Of a stretch of DNA of 64,000 nucleotides, positions 25,785-34,153 are shown in pieces (positions within the stretch are counted from its first letter, which is position 1; the number at the start of each line of letters is the position of its first letter). A model generated the notes under the pieces. That model did not search any database. It worked only from the letters and a program-made list of their open reading frames with translations, and was not told the origin of the DNA. Both the position numbers and the translations under genes were made by a program. Origin of the DNA: Thalassobacillus sp043497085 (lineage in GTDB: Bacteria; Bacillota; Bacilli; Bacillales; Halobacillaceae); the NCBI GenBank assembly GCA_043497085.1, contig JBIEKI010000001.1. The stretch is one strand, 5' to 3'.

Positions 25785-27917
25785 ATGAGCACGCTGTTAT
25801 TATTGAATTGGCTTTTATTTTTAGGCGTTACTATTTACGGTTTTTATTTATTCGTGCGCGTTGTCATGACGAGAATCGCTTATATCAAGCTCGGGAAAAA
25901 ATTCGAGTTCGATGGAGCGGTCAAAGAAAGATTGAAGAATATCTGGATTTATGTTTTTGGACAAAAGAAATTATTAAAGGATAAAAAATCAGGCATCATT
26001 CATGTGATGATGTTCTATGGTTTCATCCTGGTACAATTTGGAGCCATCGATTTTATTTGGAAGGGGCTGGCGCCAGATAGTCATCTGCCTCTTGGACCTT
26101 TTTATCCAGGATTCACGTTCTTCCAGGAACTGGTCACTTTAATGATTCTGGTCGCTGTCGTTTGGGCCTTCCATCGACGTTACGTTGAAAAACTTGTCCG
26201 CTTGAAGCGTGGCTTTAAAGCAGGGCTTGTACTGTTATTTATCGGAGCATTAATGCTAAGCGTATTGATTGGTAATGGAATGGGCTTGATCTGGCACGGT
26301 CATGAAGGTGCCTGGACAGAACCTGTTGCGACATTGATTGCAAGCGCTTTCGGATGGATGAGCCCAACCGCTGCCGCTTCTGTGTTTTTCGTCATGTGGT
26401 GGATTCATCTGTTAGTACTGTTAAGCTTCCTTGTCTATGTACCGCAGTCCAAGCACGCCCATTTGCTGGCGGCTCCGGTCAATGTATTCCTGACCCGCCG
26501 TTCCGCACCTGGGAAGCTCTCTAAAATCGACTTTGACGTCGATGATGAGACTGCTGAAGAGGACGTTTCATTCGGTGTCGGTAAAATTGAAGACTTCAGC
26601 CAGCTGCAAATGATCGACTTTTATGCCTGTGTCGAGTGTGGCCGTTGTACGAATGTCTGCCCGGCCACAGGAACAGGTAAAATGCTGTCACCAATGGATC
26701 TGATCATCAAGCTGCGCGATCAATTGACAGAGAAAGGTGCTGCTGTAACCGGTAAGTCACCATGGGTGCCGGCTTACGCGTTCTCGAATACCGAAGGGAA
26801 CCAGCTGGCTAAAATGGCACAGGCGCAGGGCAGCGGCGAAGCAGCTGCTTCTGTGGAAGCGGCGCAGAATCATAATCTGATCGGTGATGTCATCACAGAA
26901 GAAGAGCTATGGGCCTGTACGACTTGTCGTAACTGTGAAGACCAGTGCCCGGTTATGAATGAACACGTTGATAAAATCATCGACCTTCGTCGTTACCTTG
27001 TGTTGACCGAAGGGAAAATGGACCCGGATGCACAGCGTGCGATGACAAACATCGAACGTCAGGGTAATCCATGGGGCTTATCGAAGAAAGAGCGGGAAGA
27101 CTGGCGCGATCAGGAGCCGGATGTCCGCATTCCGACTGTGAAAGAATTGAAAAAAGAAGGCGAAGAGTTTGAATATCTATTCTGGGTCAGCTCCATGGGG
27201 GCATATGACAACCGCAGCCAGAAGATCGCTCTTGCTTTTGCTAAACTGATGAATGAAGCGGGCATTAAATTTGCTACTCTGGGTAACAAAGAACGTAACT
27301 CCGGGGACACGGCTCGCCGGATGGGAAATGAGTTCTTATACCAGGAGCTTGTCGAGAAGAACATCAAAGAATTCGAAAAGAATGATGTCAAGAAGATTAT
27401 CACGATTGATCCTCATGCCTATAATACGTTCAAAAATGAATACCCGGATTTCGGTTTTGAAGCAGAGGTCTACCATCATACCGAGCTGCTAGCTGAATGG
27501 CTGAAAGATGGCAGATTGAACCCGGTTAATGAGGTTAATGAGACAATCACTTATCATGATAGCTGTTACCTTGGCCGTTACAACGAAGTATACCAGCCGC
27601 CGCGTGAAGTGCTGGAAATGATTCCAGGCGTGAAATTGGTAGAAATGAAGCGTAACCGTGAAAATGGCATGTGCTGTGGAGCGGGTGGCGGTATGATGTG
27701 GATGGAAGAAAAAGCAGGTAACCGCGTCAACGTTGCACGGACCGAGCAGGCATTGGAAACAAGCCCTACGATGATTTCCAGTGGCTGTCCATACTGCCTG
27801 ACGATGCTTTCCGACGGTACGAAGGCGAAAGAAGTCGAGGAATCTGTTGGAACCATGGATATTGCAGAAATTCTGGCCAAATCGATTTTTGAAGAAAAAC
27901 AGGAAAAATCAGCATAA
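25785..27917 (+). CDS. fadF: FadF-type iron-sulfur heterodisulfide reductase-like protein
   Basis: A 710-residue membrane Fe-S oxidoreductase thought to pass electrons from acyl-CoA dehydrogenases/ETF to quinone. The N-terminal third has about five helices (NarI-like). Two 4Fe-4S motifs follow: CVECGRCTNVCP and CTTCRNCEDQCP, then the CCG-type domain with HDSCYLGRYNEVY and GMCCGAGGG. B. subtilis FadF (YwjF) lies with acdA in the same region. GGGGG precedes the ATG. It stands alone between an operator-promoter and a strong hairpin. Confidence 0.92.
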   Translation: MSTLLLLNWLLFLGVTIYGFYLFVRVVMTRIAYIKLGKKFEFDGAVKERLKNIWIYVFGQKKLLKDKKSGIIHVMMFYGFILVQFGAIDFIWKGLAPDSHLPLGPFYPGFTFFQELVTLMILVAVVWAFHRRYVEKLVRLKRGFKAGLVLLFIGALMLSVLIGNGMGLIWHGHEGAWTEPVATLIASAFGWMSPTAAASVFFVMWWIHLLVLLSFLVYVPQSKHAHLLAAPVNVFLTRRSAPGKLSKIDFDVDDETAEEDVSFGVGKIEDFSQLQMIDFYACVECGRCTNVCPATGTGKMLSPMDLIIKLRDQLTEKGAAVTGKSPWVPAYAFSNTEGNQLAKMAQAQGSGEAAASVEAAQNHNLIGDVITEEELWACTTCRNCEDQCPVMNEHVDKIIDLRRYLVLTEGKMDPDAQRAMTNIERQGNPWGLSKKEREDWRDQEPDVRIPTVKELKKEGEEFEYLFWVSSMGAYDNRSQKIALAFAKLMNEAGIKFATLGNKERNSGDTARRMGNEFLYQELVEKNIKEFEKNDVKKIITIDPHAYNTFKNEYPDFGFEAEVYHHTELLAEWLKDGRLNPVNEVNETITYHDSCYLGRYNEVYQPPREVLEMIPGVKLVEMKRNRENGMCCGAGGGMMWMEEKAGNRVNVARTEQALETSPTMISSGCPYCLTMLSDGTKAKEVEESVGTMDIAEILAKSIFEEKQEKSA

Positions 27918-27933
27918 TATTTTGAATTTTTGT

Positions 27934-27965
27934 GGAAAGTGTACAGAAAGTTTTGTACACTTTCC
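27934..27965 (+). terminator. Perfect 12-bp stem-loop after fadF
   Basis: GGAAAGTGTACA pairs perfectly with TGTACACTTTCC around GAAAGTTT. There is only a short T-rich tail (TTATG), so it may be a transcript-stabilising hairpin as well as a terminator. Confidence 0.65.
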
Positions 27966-27978
27966 TTATGAGGGTAAA

Positions 27979-27994
27979 TTGAGCGAGCGTTCAA
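27979..27994 (+). promoter_or_regulatory. Second TetR-type operator, upstream of the thiolase operon
   Basis: TTGAGCGAGCGTTCAA is a 16-bp palindrome with two mismatched positions, matching the fadF operator in half-site and spacing. A weak promoter, TTGTAC-16 bases-TAAATT (27953-27980), would place the transcription start within it. Confidence 0.6.
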
Positions 27995-28018
27995 TCATGC
28001 CGATTCAAGTTGTTGCAA

Positions 28019-28066
28019 AGAGAGGCTGCACCGGTAATGAAAGCCGGTGTCCAACTCTCTTTTTAT
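28019..28066 (+). terminator. Leader terminator before the thiolase gene
   Basis: AGAGAG...CACCGG pairs with CCGGTG...CTCTCT and is followed by TTTTATT. It lies between the operator and the thiolase start, so it either ends fadF transcription or attenuates the thiolase operon. Confidence 0.8.
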
Positions 28067-28077
28067 TCCATACTTTT

Positions 28078-28091
28078 TGTAAGCGTTATCA
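28078..28091 (+). promoter_or_regulatory. cre box (CcpA site)
   Basis: TGTAAGCGTTATCA matches the cre consensus TGWAARCGYTWNCW at every position. It lies 20 bases upstream of the thiolase ATG, inside the transcribed leader, where CcpA would block elongation. B. subtilis mmgA is likewise under catabolite control. Confidence 0.75.
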
Positions 28092-28110
28092 AAAAAGGGA
28101 GGGCTTTTAT

Positions 28111-29301
28111 ATGAGAAAAACAGTGATCGTATCAGGAGCAAGAACGCCATTTGCCAAATTCGGAGGGGCGCTTAGTACATTGACTGCATCCCAGCTGGGC
28201 GGGAAAGTGATCAAAGCTGCATTGGAACGCGCCAATTACAAGGCAGAGGACGTCAATGAAGTGATTATGGGGACTGTACTTCAAGGGGGACAGGGGCAGA
28301 TTCCATCCCGCCAGGCAGCTCGTGAAGCTGGAATTCCATGGGAAGTGAAAACAGAGACAATCAATAAAGTATGTGCATCCGGTATGCGCAGTGTCACGAT
28401 GGCCGACCAGTTCATCCGCCTTGGAGACGAGGACGTCGTTGTTGCAGGTGGTATGGAAAGCATGAGTAATGCGCCATATTTCATGCCAAAAGCACGCTGG
28501 GGGCTGCGGATGGGAGATGCCGCGGTCAAGGATTTAATGGTTCATGATGGTCTTACTTGTTCATTTGACGGTGTTCACATGGGCAACTATGGAAATAACG
28601 TCGCTGAAGAATATGAATTAAGCCGTGAGGCGCAGGATGATTGGGCGTATCGCAGTCACCAGCGGGCAATCAAAGCGATGGAAGACGGCAAGCTGGCAGA
28701 AGAAATAATTCCTGTTGATGTACCACAACGAAAAGGGGATCCAGTCGTCGTTGAAAATGATGAAGCGCCAAGAAAAGATACCTCGAAAGAATCACTTGCC
28801 AAGCTGCGTCCCGTATTCGGTTCAAACGGAACGATTACAGCAGGAAACGCACCTGGAGTAAATGATGGGGCCTGCGCAATGCTATTGATGTCCGACGAAA
28901 AAGCGAAAGAAATGGGAGCAGAGACGCTGGCAACCATTCTTGCACACGATGAAGTCGCTGTCGAAGCGAAAGACTTTCCGAAAACACCGGGAATTGTCAT
29001 CAATTCACTGTTGAAAAAGGCAGGGAAATCATTGGATGAAATCGATCTGTTCGAAGTGAACGAGGCATTTGCGGCTGTATCATTGGCAAGCGGTAAAATC
29101 GCCGGTCTGGACAAAGAAAAAGTCAACGTTAACGGCGGTGCCGTAGCTCTTGGCCATCCGATCGGTGCAAGCGGTGCACGCATTATCCTTACCCTTGCTT
29201 ATGAATTGAAGCGCCGTGGCGGTGGTTTAGGAATCGCGGCCATCTGCAGTGGCGGCGGACAGGGAGATGCCGTCCTGATCGAAGTACCGAAACAAAAATA
29301 A
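28111..29301 (+). CDS. mmgA: Acetyl-CoA C-acetyltransferase (thiolase)
   Basis: A 396-residue thiolase for cleavage or condensation of short acyl-CoA. The acyl-accepting cysteine is in NKVCASGMRS, with GHPIGASGAR and the second catalytic cysteine in CSGGGQGDA. I chose ATG 28111 after AAAAGGGAGGG; a longer open frame upstream crosses the hairpins and is not coding. First gene of a seven-gene acyl-CoA operon that runs to icmF with small gaps. Confidence 0.95.
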   Translation: MRKTVIVSGARTPFAKFGGALSTLTASQLGGKVIKAALERANYKAEDVNEVIMGTVLQGGQGQIPSRQAAREAGIPWEVKTETINKVCASGMRSVTMADQFIRLGDEDVVVAGGMESMSNAPYFMPKARWGLRMGDAAVKDLMVHDGLTCSFDGVHMGNYGNNVAEEYELSREAQDDWAYRSHQRAIKAMEDGKLAEEIIPVDVPQRKGDPVVVENDEAPRKDTSKESLAKLRPVFGSNGTITAGNAPGVNDGACAMLLMSDEKAKEMGAETLATILAHDEVAVEAKDFPKTPGIVINSLLKKAGKSLDEIDLFEVNEAFAAVSLASGKIAGLDKEKVNVNGGAVALGHPIGASGARIILTLAYELKRRGGGLGIAAICSGGGQGDAVLIEVPKQK

Positions 29302-29350
29302 TCCAGGAAACAATGATCCATAGATGTAAAAGTAAGAAAGGGGTTTATCT

Positions 29351-30205
29351 ATGTCAATTAAACAAGTCATGGTGGTCGGGGCCGGACAGATGGGTGCTGG
29401 AATCGCGCAAGTATGTGCTCAGTACGGTTTTGCCGTCAAGTTGAACGATATTGCTGAAGAAGCGTTGGATAAAGGTAAAGCAGGAATTGAGAAACGTCTG
29501 GCACGTGCGGTGGAGAAGGGGCGTCTTGCTGAAGAAGAAAAACAAAAAACGCTGGATAACTTGTCCTTTACGACAGACGTCACGGAAGCGTCAAACTGTG
29601 ATCTTGTAATCGAAGCGATCGTTGAAAATATGGATGTCAAAACAAAGTTGTTCAAAAAACTGGATGAAGTTGCTCCAGAGCATGCGATTCTGGCATCCAA
29701 TACATCCTCCCTGCCAATCACAGAAATTGCGGCGGTCACGAACCGTCCGTCGCAGGTAATCGGTATGCATTTCATGAACCCGGTACCAGTGATGAAGCTG
29801 GTAGAAATTATTCGCGGCTTGCAAACGAGCGATGAAACCTATCAGTCTATCAAAGATATGACCGAAAAAATTTGTAAGTCACCAGTCGAAGTCAATGACT
29901 TCCCAGGGTTCGTATCGAATCGTGTGCTGATGCCGATGATCAATGAAGCGATCTATACGGTCTATGAAGGAGTTGCTACGCCGGAAGATGTCGATACGGT
30001 CATGAAGCTCGGCATGAACCATCCGATGGGACCACTGACATTGGCTGACTTTATCGGACTCGATACATGCCTGTATATCATGGAAGTGCTGTACGATGGC
30101 TTCGGAGACAGTAAATATCGTCCATGTCCATTGTTGCGTAAGTATGTCAAAGCTGGCTGGCTTGGTAAAAAATCAGGCCGCGGCTTCTATACGTATGAAA
30201 ATTGA
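29351..30205 (+). CDS. 3-hydroxybutyryl-CoA dehydrogenase
   Basis: A 284-residue short-chain 3-hydroxyacyl-CoA dehydrogenase (Hbd/MmgB-like). The N-terminal Rossmann motif VVGAGQMGAGIAQ binds NAD(P), and the catalytic histidine lies in IGMHFMNPVPVMKLVE. The C-terminal domain starts near VNDFPGFVSNRVLMP. AAGAAAGGGG precedes the ATG. It follows the thiolase by 49 bases. Confidence 0.95.
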   Translation: MSIKQVMVVGAGQMGAGIAQVCAQYGFAVKLNDIAEEALDKGKAGIEKRLARAVEKGRLAEEEKQKTLDNLSFTTDVTEASNCDLVIEAIVENMDVKTKLFKKLDEVAPEHAILASNTSSLPITEIAAVTNRPSQVIGMHFMNPVPVMKLVEIIRGLQTSDETYQSIKDMTEKICKSPVEVNDFPGFVSNRVLMPMINEAIYTVYEGVATPEDVDTVMKLGMNHPMGPLTLADFIGLDTCLYIMEVLYDGFGDSKYRPCPLLRKYVKAGWLGKKSGRGFYTYEN

Positions 30206-30226
30206 TTGTCAGGGGAGAGGACAACG

Positions 30227-31372
30227 ATGAATCTTCATTTTACAGATGAACAGGAAATGATGCGAAAGATGGTGCGCGATTTTGCTCAGAAAGAAGTAGC
30301 TCCAGCGATAGAGAGAATGGAGACAGAAGACCGTTTTCCACGGGAAATCGTCACCAAAATGGGAGAATTGGGATTGATGGGGATTCCAATTCCTGAAAAA
30401 TATGGCGGTTCTGAGATGGATTATACCTCCTATATCATTGCCATCCACGAATTATCCAAAGTAAGTGCGACAGTAGGTGTTATCCTATCGGTGCACACAT
30501 CTGTCGGCACGCTGCCGATTTTGAATTTCGGAACCGAGGAACAGAAACAGAAATATATTCCGAAACTTGCCTCCGGTGAGTATCTCGGAGCCTTTGCCCT
30601 GACAGAACCAAGTGCCGGGTCGGATGCAGGAAGTTTGAAAACAAGGGCGGTCAAACAGGGAGACAGTTATATCCTGAATGGTTCGAAGGTGTTCATTACG
30701 AATGGTGGAGAAGCGGACACCTATATCGTTTTCGCCCGAACCAACATGGATGAAACTGGCTACCAGGGGGTCAGCACGTTCATCATCGAAAAAGATACGC
30801 CGGGCCTTATTATCGGTAAGAAAGAAAAGAAAATGGGGCTTCATGGATCCAGCACGGTCCAATTGACGTTCGACAACTGTGAAGTTCCGGTAGAGCAGAT
30901 GCTCGGGAATGAAGGAGAAGGTTTCAAGATTGCGATGTCCAATCTCAACTCCGGAAGAATCGGAATTGCAGCCCAGTCGTTAGGGATTGCCGAAGCGGCG
31001 ATGGAGCATGCGGTTGCTTACGCGAAAGAAAGGGAGCAATTTGGCAAACCGATTGCCCAGCAGCAGGGGCTTGCTTTTAAGCTTGCTGATATGGCAACAG
31101 AAGTAGAGGCGGCAAAACTATTGACCTATCATGCAGCTTCTTTGAAAGAAGCGGGTGCTCCTTGTAATAAAGAAGTTTCAATGGCGAAAATGTATGCTTC
31201 AAAAACAGCGGTGAAAAACGCGATTGAAGCTGTTCAGGTGTACGGTGGCTATGGCTACACGGAAGATTATCCAGTTGAGCGACTTTTCCGTGATGCCAAG
31301 GTTTGTGAAATCTATGAAGGCACGAATGAAATTCAGCATATCGTAATCAGCAAACATTTATTGAAGGACTAA
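30227..31372 (+). CDS. Acyl-CoA dehydrogenase (first of two)
   Basis: A 381-residue FAD-dependent acyl-CoA dehydrogenase of the short/branched-chain type. It shows the FALTEPSAGSDAGS flavin-contact segment and the C-terminal KVCEIYEGTNEIQ, where the glutamate of YEGT is the catalytic base. ATG 30227 follows GGGGAGAGG at about 6 bases. It is a tandem paralogue of the next gene and clearly diverged from it, so the two probably differ in chain specificity. Confidence 0.95.
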   Translation: MNLHFTDEQEMMRKMVRDFAQKEVAPAIERMETEDRFPREIVTKMGELGLMGIPIPEKYGGSEMDYTSYIIAIHELSKVSATVGVILSVHTSVGTLPILNFGTEEQKQKYIPKLASGEYLGAFALTEPSAGSDAGSLKTRAVKQGDSYILNGSKVFITNGGEADTYIVFARTNMDETGYQGVSTFIIEKDTPGLIIGKKEKKMGLHGSSTVQLTFDNCEVPVEQMLGNEGEGFKIAMSNLNSGRIGIAAQSLGIAEAAMEHAVAYAKEREQFGKPIAQQQGLAFKLADMATEVEAAKLLTYHAASLKEAGAPCNKEVSMAKMYASKTAVKNAIEAVQVYGGYGYTEDYPVERLFRDAKVCEIYEGTNEIQHIVISKHLLKD

Positions 31373-31393
31373 TATTTCAGGGAGGATACCGAC

Positions 31394-32536
31394 ATGAACT
31401 TTCAATTGACCGAAGAACAAGAAATGCTACGTAAAATGGTGCGTGACTTTGCAAAGAATGAAGTGGAGCCGACGGCGGCCGAACGGGATGAAGAGGAACG
31501 TTTTGACCGGGAGATTTTTGATAAAATGGCGGAACTCGGATTGACCGGTATCCCATGGCCGGAGGAGTACAACGGTATCGGATCAGACTTTGTCAGCTAT
31601 GTCCTTGCAGTAGAAGAACTTTCACGTGTCTGCGCTTCCACTGGTGTGACGCTATCCGCGCACATATCCCTTGCCAGCTGGCCAATTTATAAATTCGGTA
31701 ATGAAGAGCAGAAGAAGACCTTTCTTGCTCAGCTTGCTTCTGGGGAAAAGCTTGGAGCATACGCCTTGTCCGAGCCAGGGGCCGGAAGTGACGTAGCTTC
31801 CATGCGGACCCAGGCGAAGCTTGACGGAGACCATTATGTACTGAATGGCAGCAAAGTCTGGATCACCAACGGTGGCGTCGCTGACATCTATATTGTATTT
31901 GCCAAAACTGATCCGGATGCAGGCAGCCGTGGCATCAGTGCTTTCATTGTAGAAAAAGGAACTCCAGGATTCTCTTTCGGTAAAAAAGAAAAGAAATTAG
32001 GCATCCGTTCGTCTCCTACTACTGAACTGATTTTCGAAGATTGCAAGGTTCCAAAAGAAAACCTGCTGGGAGAAGAGGGCAAAGGATTCAAGATTGCGAT
32101 GATGACCTTGGATGGCGGTCGTAACGGAATTGCCGCGCAAGCAGTCGGGATTGCCCAGGGAGCTCTTGATGCTTCCGTAGCCTATGCGAAAGAACGGGAA
32201 CAGTTTGGCAAGCCGATTGCCCAGAATCAGGGTGTATCTTTCAAGCTTGCAGACATGGCGACTGATGTAGAAGCGGCTCGTCTATTGACCTACCAGGCGG
32301 CCTACCTCGAGTCAGAAGGTAAGCCATACGCTAAAGCGTCTGCTATGGCGAAGTTATACGCCGGTGATGCGGCGATGCGCCACACTGTCGAGGCTGTCCA
32401 GGTTTACGGTGGATATGGATATACAAAAGACTATCCGGTCGAACGTTATATGCGTGATGCGAAAATCACCCAAATCTATGAAGGTACCAATGAAATTCAG
32501 CGTCTTGTCATCGGACGTATGCTGACAAAAGAATAG
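31394..32536 (+). CDS. Acyl-CoA dehydrogenase (second of two)
   Basis: A 380-residue acyl-CoA dehydrogenase with the same layout: YALSEPGAGSDVAS, then KITQIYEGTNEIQ with the catalytic glutamate. It is close to the MmgC/AcdA type. Its N-terminus is strikingly like that of the preceding gene (EEQEMLRKMVRDFAKNEV against EQEMMRKMVRDFAQKEV), indicating tandem duplication. AGGGAGG precedes the ATG. Confidence 0.95.
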   Translation: MNFQLTEEQEMLRKMVRDFAKNEVEPTAAERDEEERFDREIFDKMAELGLTGIPWPEEYNGIGSDFVSYVLAVEELSRVCASTGVTLSAHISLASWPIYKFGNEEQKKTFLAQLASGEKLGAYALSEPGAGSDVASMRTQAKLDGDHYVLNGSKVWITNGGVADIYIVFAKTDPDAGSRGISAFIVEKGTPGFSFGKKEKKLGIRSSPTTELIFEDCKVPKENLLGEEGKGFKIAMMTLDGGRNGIAAQAVGIAQGALDASVAYAKEREQFGKPIAQNQGVSFKLADMATDVEAARLLTYQAAYLESEGKPYAKASAMAKLYAGDAAMRHTVEAVQVYGGYGYTKDYPVERYMRDAKITQIYEGTNEIQRLVIGRMLTKE

Positions 32537-32552
32537 TAGAAAGGAAGCTATT

Positions 32553-33503
32553 ATGCACCCATTAGCTGAACGGATCGAACAACAGGATATGCGAGCGTTG
32601 GCCAGGGCCATCACACTCGTTGAAAACGACGCGCCAGAAAAACTGGATATGCTGAGTGATATTTTTTCTTTGAAAAAGAATGCCCATTATATCGGAATCA
32701 CCGGGGCGCCGGGGGCTGGCAAGAGCTCGCTCGTCAATCGCCTGCTCACTCACCTGCGCGCACAAGATCTGACAGTGGCCGTCATTGCTGTCGACCCGAC
32801 CAGTCCGTTCAGCGGTGGCGCCCTGTTAGGGGACCGTGTCCGTATGAACCAGCATTTTACGGATCCTGGCATTTTTATCCGCAGCATGGCGACAAGAGGA
32901 AGCCTAGGGGGGCTCGCACGGGCGACGAAGGATACAATCCGGGTTTGCGACGCTTACGGATTTGACGTGATTCTTGTAGAAACTGTCGGTGTCGGACAGT
33001 CCGAACTCGATATCATGAAAGTTGCTGATACGACAGGGGTAGTGCTTACTCCAAACAGCGGGGACGTCCTCCAGATATTCAAAGCAGGGATCATGGAAAT
33101 CGCGGATCTTTTCATTATCAATAAAGCGGATTTACCAGGTGTGCAGCGCCTGAAAACCACGCTTGAAGAATATATGATGATCGCCAACCCGAAAGGCTGG
33201 GTACCTCCGATTGTCCAGACGATTTCTACCAAAAATGAAGGAATCGACCAGTTATGGCAGGAAATCAGTCGTCATCATGACTACTTATATGAAACAGAAA
33301 AAGGGAAAGAGCAGCGACAGCAACAGCTGAAACTGGAAGTCTATGATTTGATCCGGGAAGAGATCTGGCGGGATGTCGAGCAGACGATAGAGAATGACCA
33401 TCAAAAACAGCAGGCTTTCCAGGATACTGGTTCCGACCCTTATCAATTGGCTAAGGAATGGTTCCAGGAATGGAAAGTGAAAGGAGGGAATAGCCATGGC
33501 TGA
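32553..33503 (+). CDS. meaB: MeaB/ArgK-family GTPase (acyl-CoA mutase chaperone)
   Basis: A 316-residue G3E GTPase of the MeaB class, which protects and reloads B12-dependent acyl-CoA mutases. The P-loop is GITGAPGAGKSSLVNR, followed by VAVDPTSPFSGGALLGDRVRM-type segments, the switch ETVGVGQSE and the NKAD base-recognition motif. AGGAAG precedes the ATG. It overlaps the TetR gene by 8 bases. The icmF product already carries its own MeaB-like domain, making this one formally redundant. Confidence 0.93.
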   Translation: MHPLAERIEQQDMRALARAITLVENDAPEKLDMLSDIFSLKKNAHYIGITGAPGAGKSSLVNRLLTHLRAQDLTVAVIAVDPTSPFSGGALLGDRVRMNQHFTDPGIFIRSMATRGSLGGLARATKDTIRVCDAYGFDVILVETVGVGQSELDIMKVADTTGVVLTPNSGDVLQIFKAGIMEIADLFIINKADLPGVQRLKTTLEEYMMIANPKGWVPPIVQTISTKNEGIDQLWQEISRHHDYLYETEKGKEQRQQQLKLEVYDLIREEIWRDVEQTIENDHQKQQAFQDTGSDPYQLAKEWFQEWKVKGGNSHG

Positions 33504-34134
33504 TCAACAGGTACCCTCATCGATCAAAGATCAGAGTCTCGTCGAGAAAAGACGCAACCAGATGATCAAGGGGGCCGTTTCTCTTTTTATCGAAAAAGGG
33601 TTCCATAAAACGACAACCAGGGAAATCGCGAAGGCCTCGGGCTTCAGCATCGGCACCCTCTATGAATATATCCGTACCAAGGAGGATGTGCTGTTCCTTG
33701 TCTGTGATTCCATTTATGAGCGGGTGAAGGACAGGATGGAGCAGGTCATCGATACAGAAAAGAAGACGATCGATAGCTTGATTCATGCGGTCACTTCTTA
33801 TTTTCAACTGATGGATGATATGCAGGATGAAGTAGTAGTCATGTATCAGGAAGTCAAGTCCCTTCCTCGTGACTCTCAGGAATATGTTTTGCAAAAAGAG
33901 AAAGATATGGTGGAGATGTTGACCCAGGTAATTCGGAACAGTATTTCCACCCCAATGGCGGAACAGGATGTTTCTTTAATTGCCAATAATATATTCATTC
34001 AGGGACAAATGTGGGGGTTCAGGCGCTGGATGCTGCAAAAAGAATTTACACTGGAAAGCTATACAAAGCGGCAGGTCCACTTTTTATTAGAAGGTCTCAA
34101 TGCAAATAGTATACAGAATCAACAAACTTCATAA
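33496..34134 (+). CDS. TetR-family transcriptional regulator
   Basis: A 212-residue TetR regulator. The N-terminal helix-turn-helix spans about residues 20-65 and includes FIEKGFHKTTTREIAKASGFSIGTLYEYI; the C-terminal part is a ligand-binding helical domain. It lies within the acyl-CoA operon, overlapping meaB, so it is the natural candidate to bind the palindromes at 25668 and 27979, with an acyl-CoA as inducer. Not named fadR here because its identity to B. subtilis FadR cannot be measured. Confidence 0.9.
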   Translation: MADQQVPSSIKDQSLVEKRRNQMIKGAVSLFIEKGFHKTTTREIAKASGFSIGTLYEYIRTKEDVLFLVCDSIYERVKDRMEQVIDTEKKTIDSLIHAVTSYFQLMDDMQDEVVVMYQEVKSLPRDSQEYVLQKEKDMVEMLTQVIRNSISTPMAEQDVSLIANNIFIQGQMWGFRRWMLQKEFTLESYTKRQVHFLLEGLNANSIQNQQTS

Positions 34135-34153
34135 CTGAAGGAGGATGGGAACG

